Notes under the pieces: generated by a model
The model's database searches: none
What the model was told of the DNA's origin: nothing
Seen by the model: only the letters and a program-made list of their open reading frames with translations
Assembly (NCBI GenBank): GCA_010015655.1
Contig: ML976667.1
Span: forward strand, 561,941-625,940
Direction of reading: 5' to 3'
From: Bimuria novae-zelandiae CBS 107.79
Taxonomy: Eukaryota > Ascomycota > Dothideomycetes > Pleosporales > Didymosphaeriaceae
Length of the DNA stretch: 64,000 nucleotides
Shown: positions 9,891 to 22,444 of the stretch, one piece after another
Position numbering within the stretch: position 1 is the first letter of the stretch
How the letters are laid out: each line of letters begins with the position of its first letter
Position numbers and translations under genes: made by a program

Positions 9891-11750
9891 CTATTTAAAT
9901 CTATCTGGAAGCTTGACGTCGCGGCCGCTCCGTGTGGATTTGGTTGGGGCAGCAGATGCGCCCTTTAAGGCCTCCCCAACATCCGTAGCATTAACAACAC
10001 GTTTCTGACGCTTTCTGCTCTGTGGAGATGGCTAAGAAGCTTTTCTCTTACTCCTTTAGGATAGTTGTAGAGCCTTTTTAGCGTTATTAGCAGACTTCTG
10101 GGCAGTGCGCTAAGCTGCCTTTTCAGCTCTCTCCTTCTCCTTTACCTTCTTCGCTGCCTCTCTCGCTGCACGCTTTTCTTGCTAGATTTTCTCCTTATAT
10201 AGCTTAGCTGCCTTCTTTATCTCTACTATCTTTACTTTTTAAAGCTACTGCTGCTTATCCTCTTGCTCTTTAATTAATTAATAATAACGTGCCTCCCTTA
10301 CTTTCCTTAGTGACTATAAGATAGCCCTACTATAATACTCCTAGCGCTGTTAAAGGTCTAGAGCTTTACTCTTCTTATTACGCTTCTTCTTAATAGATAG
10401 CGCCTGCCTAAGCCTATCGTTGTCATGCTTAAGCAGCTCATTTTCAATAGATAGGTGGTGGAGTGATTAACGAAGCTTCTATGTATCCTTGCTACTTTAA
10501 TCACTTACTATAGAGCGTATAAGCCTATCTATCTTTCTCTAGTTATAATCGCTAAGCCCTAATAAGGAGCTATTGCCTGATTCTTGATCCTAGGTGAACC
10601 TATTAAGGATAGGGTTAGGATCAGGTGGCGATATACCTGTGGCTCTAAAAGAGCTGAGGATAGTTAATTCCTTAAAAGAGGCCTTCCACGTATTCTAGAA
10701 TAGGGGAAAGAAGTCGCCTTTAGTGATAGAAGCTAGGCCCTAGCTTCTATAAAGGTATCTTAATAGCTCTGCTAAGTAGGCTGTTAATAGAGGCTTGAAC
10801 ATCGCAATATTAAGTAGCTAAAGTGTATAAGTTAAATGAAGAGGCAGGACAGCAAGTAGGATCTTATTCTAATTATAGTAGTTAATAAAGTCTATAGTAA
10901 CATGAGATCCGTGGCTGTCTATAATTAAAAGTTGATATAATCGTCGAGCCTTCTCTTTTATACAGCGATCAAACACCTGCTTAAGCCAGGCAAGCCCGAT
11001 ATCGTTGTTTGTCTAGCTAGAGGATGATAAGGTGATAAAGACTTTATGATATCCTGCCTTGATATCCTCTACCCAGCTTGATTGGATGTCCTTGTTGGTA
11101 GCCTCATAGATAAGGCTTGGCGGTAAAGCTGATCCATCAGCGCAGATACATGCTAGGAGCGTGATCCACGCGCGATTGCCATCCTGGAGTGATGCCCTAA
11201 CCTCCTTCTTCTCCCACATTCGTCTGCTGAATATCCTCTTTGTTCTACCAACGATACCGATCAGGACACCTTTTTCATCCATATTGTAGATATGACGAGG
11301 ATCTATGCGATATTAATTAATCTTGCTGTGTACAAGGTTGAAATAAAGGCGATATTTATCCACTAAATCAGCTTTGTGGCGATTGCTGTCCATGCCGACG
11401 GTCCATTGCGAGATGAGATGAATGCTGTGTTGGTTGATAAAGCGGGTAACCCAGTTCTCGCTGACTGGCTCCTTTGCTATCGTCGAGGCAAAATTCTGTA
11501 TCATCTCTCTAGTAGGAGGTATATGTCTCTCTGTGAGCCTTTTGATATATCGTACAAGCTCCTGCTCTTGCTGTGGGTTGAGCTTTCGCTGATTGATTGT
11601 GTTGGCTGCACGCGTCGCGGTAACACCTCGGTGCCTTCGTGAGAGTGTAGATCGATTAACACCATATCTAGTAGCAATTTCTGTATATGAAAAATCTTCT
11701 CCTGGTTCTCGCGATTCGATCTCATCTATCGCAGCTTGAATTGGATCCAT
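9891..11750 (-). pseudogene. Element B transposase (HTH_psq, CENP-B-type HTH and DDE_1 endonuclease), inactivated
   Basis: Reading from ATG 11750 to the stop at 9891-9893 gives one frame of 620 codons with internal stops. The N terminus (MDPIQAAIDEIESREPGEDF, then YTEIATRYGVNRSTLSRRHRG) is a psq-type helix-turn-helix. A CENP-B-type DNA-binding segment follows (EQELVRYIKRLTERHIPPTR). The first interruption is a TAA at about 11314, where CAA is expected. After it comes YNMDEKGVLIG with the first catalytic Asp. Further on IDSHGSHVT keeps the second Asp. The third motif reads LLNIAMFKPL, where PLDVA is usual, so the third Asp is Asn. Lys/Glu-rich coil follows. The family is Fot1/pogo of Tc1/mariner. 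Stops and the Asp-to-Asn change are C-to-T or G-to-A, as RIP would cause. Confidence 0.85.
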
Positions 11751-11799
11751 ATTGGTGGAGTTATCGCGTGTTGAAAGTAGGGAGTTTTGACGCGTCGGA

Positions 11800-11847
11800 T
11801 GTTCGGCGTGCATTGGCTGAATCCGTGCATTGGGTGCACGGACACGT
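11800..11847 (-). repeat. Right terminal inverted repeat of element B (48 bp)
   Basis: Perfect inverted match to the left repeat, followed by TA at 11848-11849. Confidence 0.9.
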
Positions 11848-11849
11848 TA

Positions 11850-11903
11850 GTGGCCTGTCTGCGCCCCCATGATCTTCAGCAGGGATCTTGGGGCGTCGTG
11901 CAG
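11850..11903. other. 54-bp spacer between elements B and C
   Basis: GC-rich and unlike either element. It is probably original host sequence caught between two insertions. Confidence 0.5.
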
Positions 11904-11905
11904 TA

Positions 11906-11922
11906 CAGTGACCGTGCACACC
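11906..11922 (+). repeat. Left terminal inverted repeat of element C
   Basis: CAGTGACCGTGCACACC, matching the right end with one mismatch across 17 bases before the right-end 20-base insertion breaks alignment. Confidence 0.75.
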
Positions 11923-13930
11923 CTCACCAAAAATCTACTATACTCCTTAACCCTATAACTTAACACTATAATGTTATTAGAAGAAGCGCTTAAAGAGGCA
12001 GATATAATAAATATAAAAAATATACTTTTATACTAAGTAATTATAAAAAAATATAATATATACTATATAATTTTATTATAATACTACTAATACGTTATCG
12101 CGTCGCGTGCTAACGCTAATTAATAACTATTTAAACTTTACCCTATATAAGAGTAAGAGTTTTATAAATTTATAATTAAGCTTACTAAGCAAGACCTACC
12201 TATTATAAGATAGATAGTATAAAATATAGCTTCTAAATTAGCTATAGATAGGGTGTCTAACTCGTGGATAACTTGCTTCTTTAACCGTCACCGCGACCAG
12301 CTCCTATACAAATAGGCCAACGCTATCGATGCGCAGCGCCTCCACGCCAATAGCAGCGAGAAGTATATACAATACTTTAAGCTTGTGCACTCCAAGATCA
12401 CCGAATACTTAATTAAGCCACGGCACACGTATAATATGGATGAGAAGGGCTTCGCGATTGGTGTACTTAATAGGCGCACTAAACGAGTGTTTAGTAGGGC
12501 TTCTGTAGAGTTAAAAACAAGGAGCCAGCCTATGCAAGGCGGTAATAGGCAGTAGGTGTTGATACTCGCAAGCGTCTGCGCTAATAGTTCGGCACTGCCT
12601 CTAGGCATCATCTATCCAGGCGCTCCCAACGAGATACAATCGTCCTAGGTGGAGGATATAGACGCAGAAAAGCACTTAGTGTTTATTACTGCGACGCCCT
12701 TAGGCTAGACAAACGACAAGGTCGGCCTTGCGTGGCTAGAACAGGTCTTTAATCGCTACACTCGAGAGAAGGCGCGCAGAAGTTGGCAACTACTTATAGT
12801 AGACGGCCACGGCTCGCATATAACCTGGTCCTTCATCAAGTACTGCGATAGAAATAGGATACTACTACTAGTGTTCCCTCCTCATAGTACCCACACGCTG
12901 CAGCCGCTCGATGTAGCACTCTTCTCACCTCTAGGTACAAGCTATACAAACCAGCTCACTAAGCACCTTCATAATACTTAAGGCCTAGTAGGCGTGAAGA
13001 AGCGCGACTTCTTCCACCTATTCTATAAGTCTAAAATAAGGACCTTTACCCTAAGCCTTATCCTTAAGGCCTTTAAAGTCACAGGCCTATCGCCACTAAA
13101 CGTAGCTATAATTATTAATAGATTCTAGAATAAGCGCAAGTAGCTACCTCGTACACTTTTACTAATTATAGCAGATAACTAGAAGCAAGCTATCTAAATA
13201 CTAGCCTAGGTAGTAGAGAATTAGGACGCAGAGGAGGTGCAGTAGTTAAGGCGTACTATCTCCCACCTCTCTGCCAATACATAGCTTGTATAGCTTGAAA
13301 ACGAAGGCCTACGCAACGTAATTAAAGAGCTTAAGCTTTTTAAAAATAAGTAGAAAATGCTTAACCTATAGTATTATAAGGAGTTTTATAGTATAACTAT
13401 TTTTTAGTTCCCTTATAAGATCTGCTAAGCTAAGAAGCGCTACAAAGCTAATAAAAAATAAAAACAAAAAAAAAAAAGTAAATAAAGCTTATTAAAAGGA
13501 GCTTAAAGCCTAAATTTTTTTAAGTTAAGTAGGATAAGTAGCATAAGCGTGTAAAATAAGAAAAAAAAAAGTAAGAAAGAAGGCTACTAATAATACTAAA
13601 AAATAATAAAAGAAATAAAAGCGTAACGCTACTAAATTTATATAAATATTTAAAATAAGTAAGTATAAAGCCTTAAGTAAGCCTTTTATAAAATTTATAA
13701 TTAAAAAATAGCGTGCGCGTAGTGCTACTTACGCTATTATTAAAGTATTATTATTTTTAGTACTTTTACTAGTTACTATACGTAGTAGCTATAAAATAAA
13801 GCTAAATAAAAATAAGAGTCGGGTAAGTACTATAGAGCTTTAGTAGACTATTATAATAAAAATTCTTACAATAATAACTATTATACGTAGCTCTATAGCC
13901 TCATTTTTAAGGTGTGCAGCAGATCGCCAA

Positions 13931-13947
13931 GGCGTGCACGGTCACTG
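13931..13947 (-). repeat. Right terminal inverted repeat of element C
   Basis: Reverse complement begins CAGTGACCGTGCACGCC, directly followed outward by the TA duplication. Confidence 0.75.
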
Positions 13948-14110
13948 TAAGCGGTACCAGTGTTGACCTGGCCCCAAAATGTTCATCGAGAGCAGCTCGT
14001 GCGAACAATGCCAGCCATGTGCTGATTGTTAGTAGCGCTGGAAGATAATTTTCTAGCAGTGCTGCTATTGTTCAACACGCTATGTTAATCACTAAGTCGC
14101 TGTCTTGGAA

Positions 14111-15938
14111 CTACACATCGACAACATACTCCCTGCCTGCCGCCATATACGCCCCGTGAAACCCAAAGCTCATCGGCCCTTCCATCTCCGCTCTGCCCAG
14201 CTCCACCAGGTCTTTCGCCCGCAATACCAACAGGTAACTCTTTTCCGCAATGCCGTCTAGTACTACCGACAACAGTACCCCGTCGTCTTCTTCTGTGCCT
14301 TCCGGGTCTGCGACAAAGATGGCTTCTCCAGGCGTATGCGCTTGCCTATCCCAGATGATAGTCTTCTTCGTGACGTTATCAAATTTGACGATACCATCCA
14401 TGAAGCTAGATTTGAGGCGGTTCGCTATGCCGTACGTGTACCGGTGTTTACGCATGGTGTAAGAGGGATTAATGGTCGGAAGCTCCATGGAGTCCATAGC
14501 ATCTGCTTTGTAGACTAGTTCGGCAGGATGAGGGTTGGAAGACATGGGTTGTGCATCGACGCCAGGGAGGCGGAATTGTGCCCAATGAGGCAGGCATGAG
14601 AGGCGCTTCTCGCGGGTGTACGCCTTGGCTGATGTGTGCGAGCTTATAAGATTGTCGTAGTAGAAACTATGAGCGACGTCGAGGTTGTTATATAGAGACA
14701 GCTCGCATATGATGTCTGTCTTGGTGGCGTCTTTGGATGACGGTTCTTCCCAAGCGTTGATGGTGTGGAAACAGAAGAATGGATCGGATTCGAAGGTTGA
14801 GATGAGGCCTTTCCCAGCGCGGTCGATGACGTACCACTTCGCCTTCGAGGATGAATCGAACGGTGCGATGGCTTCCAAAACATTCTTGTGATAAGGTATG
14901 GCCAGTCCACCCCAGCTTATATGGCTATTCCAGACGCAGAGCACAACGAAGTTCTGAGTGAGGAGTAATGAATGGATGTAGGCAGGCTTGCCTCGAAACG
15001 TAGCAAGAATCAAAGTTTCTCCAGTGGAGGCAGATGTCTGGAAGACACGATATGTGGAGGTGGCTCCTATCTCGAGGTTGTAGTTGAAAACGTCTCCAGT
15101 AGTGGGATCTGTCTCTGCGTGTGCAGCTGAAAGCTGGCCAGTGAGACGAGGATGAAGTTTTGTTTGGTAACAGATACCCCTCGGCTCTAGTGTCTCTGGA
15201 TCGACTTGACTCATCATTGAAGCATCTGTCTTGAGATGCAGTGTGCTGAGTCCGTTGGAATGTCCGTTAACGATTGACTTTTCCTTGCCTGGAGTGTAAC
15301 CACCACCGGGCATGTTGATGGATAGCGTAACACCAACGTTTTGCACCATTGGAGAAGGCTTGAACATGCTCATAACCTTGCGGAAGAAACCCTCACAGGG
15401 ATCACGTTTTTTAGCAAAAGTATATCCGTCAAGCTTCCCAGTCTTTCTTATTGTTTCCAGCATGTCGTCCACAGTACGTCTTGAATTGTAAGTCACCTCT
15501 GGGGCACTGGAGCCCTTCGGAAAGCGAATCTTGAAACGATGTACGCAAGAGAAGCCGTCGAACCAATGGGCCGCAGCCCACTCGGCATTCTGGTCTGTTT
15601 TCGTCTTGAAACCTAATGGCCCGGTTCTGTACAGGGTTCCAGCGACGTAATACGGTATTTCGCCTCTAACAGTGAGCTCTATGGGTTCGTGCTCCTCATA
15701 GTCAACGTCAAACTGCACCTGTCAGCGGCTACAAGCCAGGGAGGGGCGTGAAGAACGTACACCTGCTTCGTTAGGCCAGGTATCCATTGCTCACGCAGGT
15801 ATCTATCTTCTTCAGTAAACCTGGTGATGAATTCAGAGAGACCACACAGGGGAGAAGTCGAAATGAGCCTCAAGGCTCTTCAAATGTTGTTTGAGGGAGG
15901 GCTCTGAGGCACTGCGAATGCTAATAGCTTCTCCTGAA
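14111..15938 (-). CDS. Carotenoid oxygenase (RPE65/CCD family), 5' end unresolved
   Basis: Exon 2 (15718-14111) encodes about 535 residues of a carotenoid-cleavage dioxygenase-like beta-propeller. The four Fe(II)-binding His are visible: AAHAETDP (200 of this exon), YIHSLL (249), CFHTIN (318) and GFHGAY near the C terminus (521). Such non-heme iron enzymes cleave double bases of carotenoids or apocarotenoids, or stilbenes, with O2. The exact substrate cannot be read here. A 44-bp intron (GTGTAC donor, TGACAG acceptor) joins an upstream exon ending at 15763 with LREQWIPGLTKQ. That exon has no ATG in frame. A coding-looking stretch (SLKQHLKSLEAHFDFSPVWSL) from a possible acceptor at 15938 is in another frame and ends in TGA at 15835, directly before EFITRFTEED. 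Either a one-base frameshift has occurred or the 5' splicing is unresolved. The gene ends 163 bp from element C. Confidence 0.7.
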
Positions 15939-18178
15939 CTACGGGGAGCAAACGATTAAAGGAAATTTATCAGTCAAATAGAATACGAGAATATGCACGT
16001 AAATCCATCTGGTGGTATAAAATCCCTCCGCTTGTCGCATCCCTCGCGTTCCGGATACATGTTCGTGGATGAAGCGCCACTTGGAAAGCAAATAACACAT
16101 GATGTACTCGCTTACCCCTGCAGCGATTAAGCGAATGCGAGACGACCAATGGGATCCAGATGGTCCCCACCAATCGCATTCTCTCACGCCCTCGAAAAAG
16201 TCGCAGATAGCGCACTAACCATCTCCTCTTACAACTAACCGAAGTACGTCCAGGCTAATCTGTGGCCTTTTCGAGGGCGTGAAGGCAACCTCACGATCTT
16301 GCTTGCGGTTCGACCGGAAGTAGGTACGAGGTATCCTTGGCGTCGTGCAGAACACTCCACAAGAAGTGCAACGAAGTACCTGTAACCGTGAGAGCGGCAG
16401 GCAACGAACCTGAAAAAGCTGGCAGTGGTTCTCACTGCGGTTTTGTCCAACTCACCGGCTTTGATAAGCCGAGGAAGATAATACCAATGAGGAACGTACG
16501 CCCTGTTCATGAGTTGGCAGCAAGTAGGACATGGTATACGCTACAAACCAGCTGTTACGTGTAGGATCAAGGGTTGCTAGCCGGCAGCAACAAAGACAGG
16601 GCGCGAGGAGGATTCCATTCAATCCGAAATTCCAATATTTCAAGGTGGTAACTTCGTGTTGTTATGTCGTCGCGACGTCGTGCAAGCAGCACCTACTTCT
16701 GCCAATATTGAGCAGTATGAGGGAAGGAACAGCCGAACAACTTATTAGCTACAAACAGCGGGTGTCACACTCTCTCGGTTGTTTGCTACAACGTAGATTG
16801 AGTGTTAATGGTTTCTGCAACCAGAAGATGCGTACCCTCGCTTTGAACGAGGTAGCATGGAAAGAGCGGATGACAAGTAGCGGCTGCGATGCGTATTGTG
16901 CCATCGATAGCCTAATGGAACTCAGTGGCCGTAAAGCTGTAGCAGGCTTCGCAGTCGTTTTTGGCAAGGTGGGAGTAGAAAGCTGGCACCACTAGCAGCC
17001 CCTAGACTCTAGAGTACCATACCCATATATATGGATGGATTGTGACAGCAGTACCATTGCCCGGGCGACTGGAATTTTGAATTATTCCGAAAGCGATTTG
17101 GTGCCATTCTTTCTCATGAGCCGCAGCTATGATATCATTAAGATTGATTCGATTTAGAACTGTTACACCCCTTCTCTATAGCAAACATTCCATGGACCAA
17201 CCTACTTCTACGGGACGTGATGCGGCGAAATTTGATATCCAGGGCGGTCTCATAATACCTATGGTTTCGACGAGCGCTCGGCGAGATTCATGAAGCTGGT
17301 TGGGATCGGCAATGCCAAGACGGAGATCCTTAATCTTGCGTTAGCAGATAGGAGACCTATTGTTTAGTACATCACGCAAGATCATCACACGGAACAGTTG
17401 ATTCCATATCTCGGCTTCTGAAGGCACAACCTGGTCGCCTCCGCACTTTTGCCGCGGGAAACGAAGAACACTGTGCCATGCGTGATATGTCGTGCTCGCC
17501 GCTCTTGGCCCCAGCCGCGAACGGCAAAACGTCCTCGCGCATCTGGGCATGGAACGCCGCAAGAAAAGAACTCGTCAAACACTGCTTATCCGCAGCAATA
17601 AGAAACGGACGCGCCAGGGGTACTGCACGCCAAGTTGACGCTTAAATTGACTCTCCGGGCGAGGCGACTCCGAAATCCTGGGTTATTCGCGTGTTGTGGT
17701 GCCTAATGAGGCAGGTACAGCTTATCACCAGCTTTCGAGTTTCATTGTATAGCCGGGCATGTTGCCGCCGTCAAAAACTGCTTGAGCCATACGGCGGCGC
17801 TCACCTTCCCCTTCTGACATGCCCAGATTTTAGTTTACACACTTCGATGAGAGCGGCCAGGAGATTTCGCGGTGTGGGCGGCTGAATGGCCTGGCTAATA
17901 AGTGGGCACAAAACGTCCGAAGCCGGATCGTGAGGTTTCGACCTTTTACCTTCTAATAGGAGCAGAGTCCAAAAGCAAAATCACCTTCCTGTTCAATTAA
18001 AGAATGGTACGAGCGGTCGCCCTATAACGAATCACACAATAGAAGGACCGAGGCAGCCTACACTGAGTACATCATTCAACATACCTTCCATTTCGAGGTG
18101 GCTTGAACATTGGCATCGGAGCGCCGTCGGCCGTCAGGTCGGTGGCGATCGCCGTGAAGTCGGAGACTCTCGAAGATG
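15939..18178. other. Intergenic, 2.2 kb, no confident gene
   Basis: The frames at 15939-16187 and 16531-16995 lack domains and introns. A short segment at 17193-17366 reads MDQPTSTGRDAAKFDIQGG in one frame and then YGFDERSARFMKLVGIG in another. That is faintly like a small-acidic-protein motif and may be a gene relic (see findings). Nothing else was recognised. Confidence 0.35.
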
Positions 18179-18184
18179 TATAAA
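18179..18184 (+). promoter_or_regulatory. TATA box of the subtilase gene
   Basis: TATAAA, 73 bp upstream of the ATG at 18257, in the expected position for a strongly expressed secreted enzyme. Confidence 0.5.
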
Positions 18185-18256
18185 GTCGACCTGTAGCACA
18201 CTAAAGTAGAGCATCCACGGATCCTCAGTCGCTCACTATAGCAAGCAAGTGTCAAA

Positions 18257-19659
<1,403 letters not shown>

Positions 19660-20121
19660 ATTGACTGTAGGCGGCTGACGACCATAATATATGATACCAG
19701 TACTTTAGGTAGTAATGAATGTCATGATGATGAACTTGTATGCTTTCTTAACCACTGTGATTGCATGGCTTGACAGTGTATCGTCCCTTGAGATATCCAA
19801 GGTCGGGTAAAACATTTCTATTTAAAAGTGTCATAGTCCTGTGTGTTACCTCTGGATAAGTAATACAGTGGTTGAAAGCCGGCTGTTGGCTGGCGGCGCT
19901 AGAGCCATACCGGATAGAGCTAGCGTCATGTGCGGAGCGAAGTTGCATCACCAAGCTCTTTACTCTCCACTACCACGAAGCATTTTGTACCTGCGCTCAC
20001 CTTTGCCTCAACACACACCCTTTATTCTCGACACCGGGACAACCACATTTAAAACCCGCAGCCAGACCTTCCACTGTGCAGATTTGGCCTTCCTAGGCGA
20101 AGCGCCGCCATCCAGCCCACA
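19660..20121. other. Intergenic, 460 bp
   Basis: Terminator side of the subtilase and upstream region of the next gene. No gene seen. Confidence 0.5.
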
Positions 20122-21165
20122 ATGGGCATTCTCCTCTCCATCACCCGACAGGTCCTCGATCTGCTCCTCCCATTCACACATCCAAATACTCCGCTATTCC
20201 AAGACCTCATACACACCGCCATCCTGATTACAACGCTCTACTACGCGCCTCAAATAGCAGAATACTACAACGCCCACCATAACCCCGCACCGCCGCCCAC
20301 CACAACACCTCAGCTAGACGCCGAGCAAATAGACGGCCGACATGACGGACCCGCACCAGATGTTCCTGAAAACGACGATCCCGTAGACGAACAATGGATT
20401 CTCGAAGACGACGGCGACGACAACCCCAACACCGACATCGACCCCCCACCTCTCGCGCCCACCCCTCCGCCCGAGCTCATCCGCGACCCCACACTGGGTC
20501 AACCACAGGACGACACATGGCAGAACGATGCCCCCGGCCCCGCACGCGTGCACGACCGCCCGCAGCCCACGCGCGCAAACCGCGTGGTGGGCGCCAAAAA
20601 GGCAAAGTCCCTCGCACGCCGCGACCAGCGCCGCGCATACCACGAGTTCCATCGCTCGCAAGCCGAGCAGCGCCGCGCGGCGGAAGAAGCGGGCCGTGAG
20701 GAACGCGAGGCCGCGCTCGCCGCTGAGAAGGCTCGCCGCGCGGAGATCGAGCGCGAGATTGCTGAGGAGAAGCGCGAGAAGCAGGCGCGCAAGCGGGAAG
20801 AGGAGAAGCGGGAGGCGGATGAGGAGCACCGGCGGCGCGAGCGCGTTGTGGAGCGGGTGAGAGAGGAGGTGGTGAGGAAGGGCGCGGTGGACTTGGTGGA
20901 TGTCGCGATGGTGGAGGGCAAGGATAGGGTGTGGGTTGAGAAATTGGTGAGGGCGAGCGGGATGCTGAGTCAGATGGAGAAGGGTAGGGAGAAGGTTATG
21001 ATTACCGGTGAAGGATGGCTTGTGAAGATTGATGCGGAGCTCATGCGGACGGCTTATGAAGAGGCTACTGCGTTTGGCGACTCGCGGGACGGCAAGGTCA
21101 GCTTTGCGAATTTTGGTGGGATACTGGAGAAGGCGGTTAGGGCGAGGGCACTAGCTACCACTTGA
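20122..21165 (+). CDS. Single-exon protein with N-terminal hydrophobic segment and long coiled coil, 347 aa
   Basis: An uninterrupted frame of 347 residues starting at ATG 20122. Residues about 5-45 are hydrophobic with LLLPFTHP and LIHTAILITTLYYAP, probably one membrane segment. Residues 50-150 are Pro/Asp-rich and disordered. Residues 155-260 are a very charged Arg/Glu/Ala-rich coiled coil. The last 90 residues look folded, with KVMITGEGWLVKIDAEL and DGKVSFANFGGILEKA. No named domain is recognised. GC-rich third codon positions create long frames on the opposite strand and in other phases, which are ignored. Codon bias and single clean frame support a real gene; a role in tethering at a membrane is only a guess. 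Confidence 0.65.
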   Translation: MGILLSITRQVLDLLLPFTHPNTPLFQDLIHTAILITTLYYAPQIAEYYNAHHNPAPPPTTTPQLDAEQIDGRHDGPAPDVPENDDPVDEQWILEDDGDDNPNTDIDPPPLAPTPPPELIRDPTLGQPQDDTWQNDAPGPARVHDRPQPTRANRVVGAKKAKSLARRDQRRAYHEFHRSQAEQRRAAEEAGREEREAALAAEKARRAEIEREIAEEKREKQARKREEEKREADEEHRRRERVVERVREEVVRKGAVDLVDVAMVEGKDRVWVEKLVRASGMLSQMEKGREKVMITGEGWLVKIDAELMRTAYEEATAFGDSRDGKVSFANFGGILEKAVRARALATT

Positions 21166-21615
21166 TTGGCAGAAGAAGTTCAAGATGAGCATCGTATGGA
21201 CACGAAGGCCCTTATACCCGAACCAGGCCTAGATACTACTGTACGAAGAAGATAATGCATGTGTGCACCTTATGGTCACGGTTATACAGTAAAGTCTCAG
21301 TGATCATGCATTCAGGAATAAACTGTCCACATATGACCAGTTTACAGGTGACGAGTTGTCGGTGTGCTATGAAGTGTTCACCAAGAGACCACCGCACACT
21401 GGGACCTGAAACTTCCTGTATCGAAATGTTCATTTTTGTCATGCAACCATGAAGCTGTCATTCGCCTAGAAGACCCGATACACACCGAAGCCTTTCATAA
21501 CCATACCGACTAGGCGAACTGCCCAGAACAGCCTTGTGAAAAACTCCTTGTCCTTCGGTTTGAAACTGCCGTTGGTATCCATGCAGTCCAAGTCTCCCAT
21601 CCGTAAAATAACCCT
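21166..21615. other. Intergenic, convergent gene ends
   Basis: Lies between the convergent stops of the coiled-coil membrane protein and RPS5. No gene seen. Confidence 0.5.
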
Positions 21616-22444
21616 TTATCGGTTGCTCTTGGCGACACGCTCCAACTCGTCCTTCTTCTTGATGGCGTACGAGTTGCTGCTACCCTTGGCAGCGTTGATA
21701 AGCTCTTCAGCAAGGCACTCGGCAATGCTCTTGATGTTACGGAACGAGGCCTCACGGGCACCAATGGTGAGGAGAGCGATGGCCTGGTTGACGCGGCGAA
21801 GAGGAGAGACATCGACGGCCTGGCGACGGACGGTACCGGCGGAACCAATACGAGTGGAGTCTTCGCGGGGTCCGCAGTTGACGATGGCGTCGACGGCGAC
21901 CTGGATGGGGTTCTGGTCGGTCATGATGTGGATCTGAGGTAGGTCAGCGCAATTCAATGGTTGTTTGCGCTTGCCCGTCAAAGCATAATGCGCGCAGAAA
22001 AAGACGTACGATCTCGAAAGCGTGAGCGACAATGCGCACAGCCATGAGCTTCTTGCCGTTGTTGCGGCCGTTCATCATGAGCGAGTTGGTGAGACGTTCA
22101 ATGATGGGGCACTGAGCCTTCCTGAAGCGCTTGACAGCATATCGGCCGGCCGAGTGTGAGATGTAGACGGGGGAGCGGATCTGGATGTAATCGCTGCGCA
22201 CATCGTATCAGCATGTTTTTCCATTCCCGCGGGGCGCTCCGCCTGTCACGGATTGCGCCACATAACAGAAACTACCACGGTATGAAAATTCGGGGATTGC
22301 ATACGTGAGAGAGATGTCCCGGATCTCCACGTCCTCGTAGCTCCACTTGTTGAACAGCTTGATGCTGCCAATCTCCTCGGTGACCTCCTTGGGCAGGATG
22401 GGGTAGCCGGAGGGGCTCTCGACCTCGACTTCGCCGTCAGACAT
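21616..22444 (-). CDS. rps5: 40S ribosomal protein S5 (uS7)
   Basis: Exons 22444-22305, 22193-22010 and 21933-21616 give 213 residues, the normal length. Introns of 111 and 76 bp have GTATGC and GTACGT donors. Conserved S5/uS7 segments are plain: [57 protein letters not shown], and after the last splice [20 protein letters not shown], with [19 protein letters not shown] and a C terminus [14 protein letters not shown]. It binds the head of the small subunit near the mRNA exit site. All key segments are intact, so this marks the stretch as core genome. Confidence 0.97.

Larger units (their letters stand above)
9739..11847 (-). mobile_element. Element B: Fot1/pogo-like transposon, partly RIP-mutated
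   Basis: A 2109-bp element with perfect 48-bp terminal inverted repeats (9739-9786 and 11800-11847) beginning ACGTGTCCGTGCACCC, flanked by TA at 9737-9738 and 11848-11849. The left TA is also the right target duplication of element A, so A and B abut. The transposase gene is on the minus strand (9891-11750). The 5' part keeps near-normal base composition, while the 3' part is TpA-rich with many stops. Its terminal repeats are the best preserved in the nest along with those of the element at 26.4 kb. Confidence 0.9.
11906..13947 (+). mobile_element. Element C: RIP-degenerate Fot1/pogo-like transposon
   Basis: A 2042-bp element flanked by TA (11904-11905 and 13948-13949) with terminal repeats starting CAGTGACCGTGCAC. 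The right repeat holds 20 extra bases relative to the left, between two GCAC copies, so the left end probably suffered a small deletion. The plus-strand transposase remnant shows YNMDEKGFAIGVLNRRTKRV near 12433-12490, VDGHGSHITWSF near 12800 and LQPLDVALFSPL near 12900, so all three acidic motifs survive. TAG codons sit where Trp is expected (QSS-stop-VED). The Lys-rich tail is almost pure A/T. It belongs to the same superfamily as A, B and D, but the termini differ, so it is a different family. Confidence 0.85.

Noticed and set aside
16531..16995. 154-codon frame in the 2.2-kb gap
   Set aside because: Mixed composition with no motif, no intron and no clear start context. Considered chance.
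20228..20921. Several long antisense and alternate-phase frames inside the 347-residue gene
   Set aside because: Low-complexity Arg/Ser/Leu translations of a GC-rich coiled-coil gene; shadows of the real frame.
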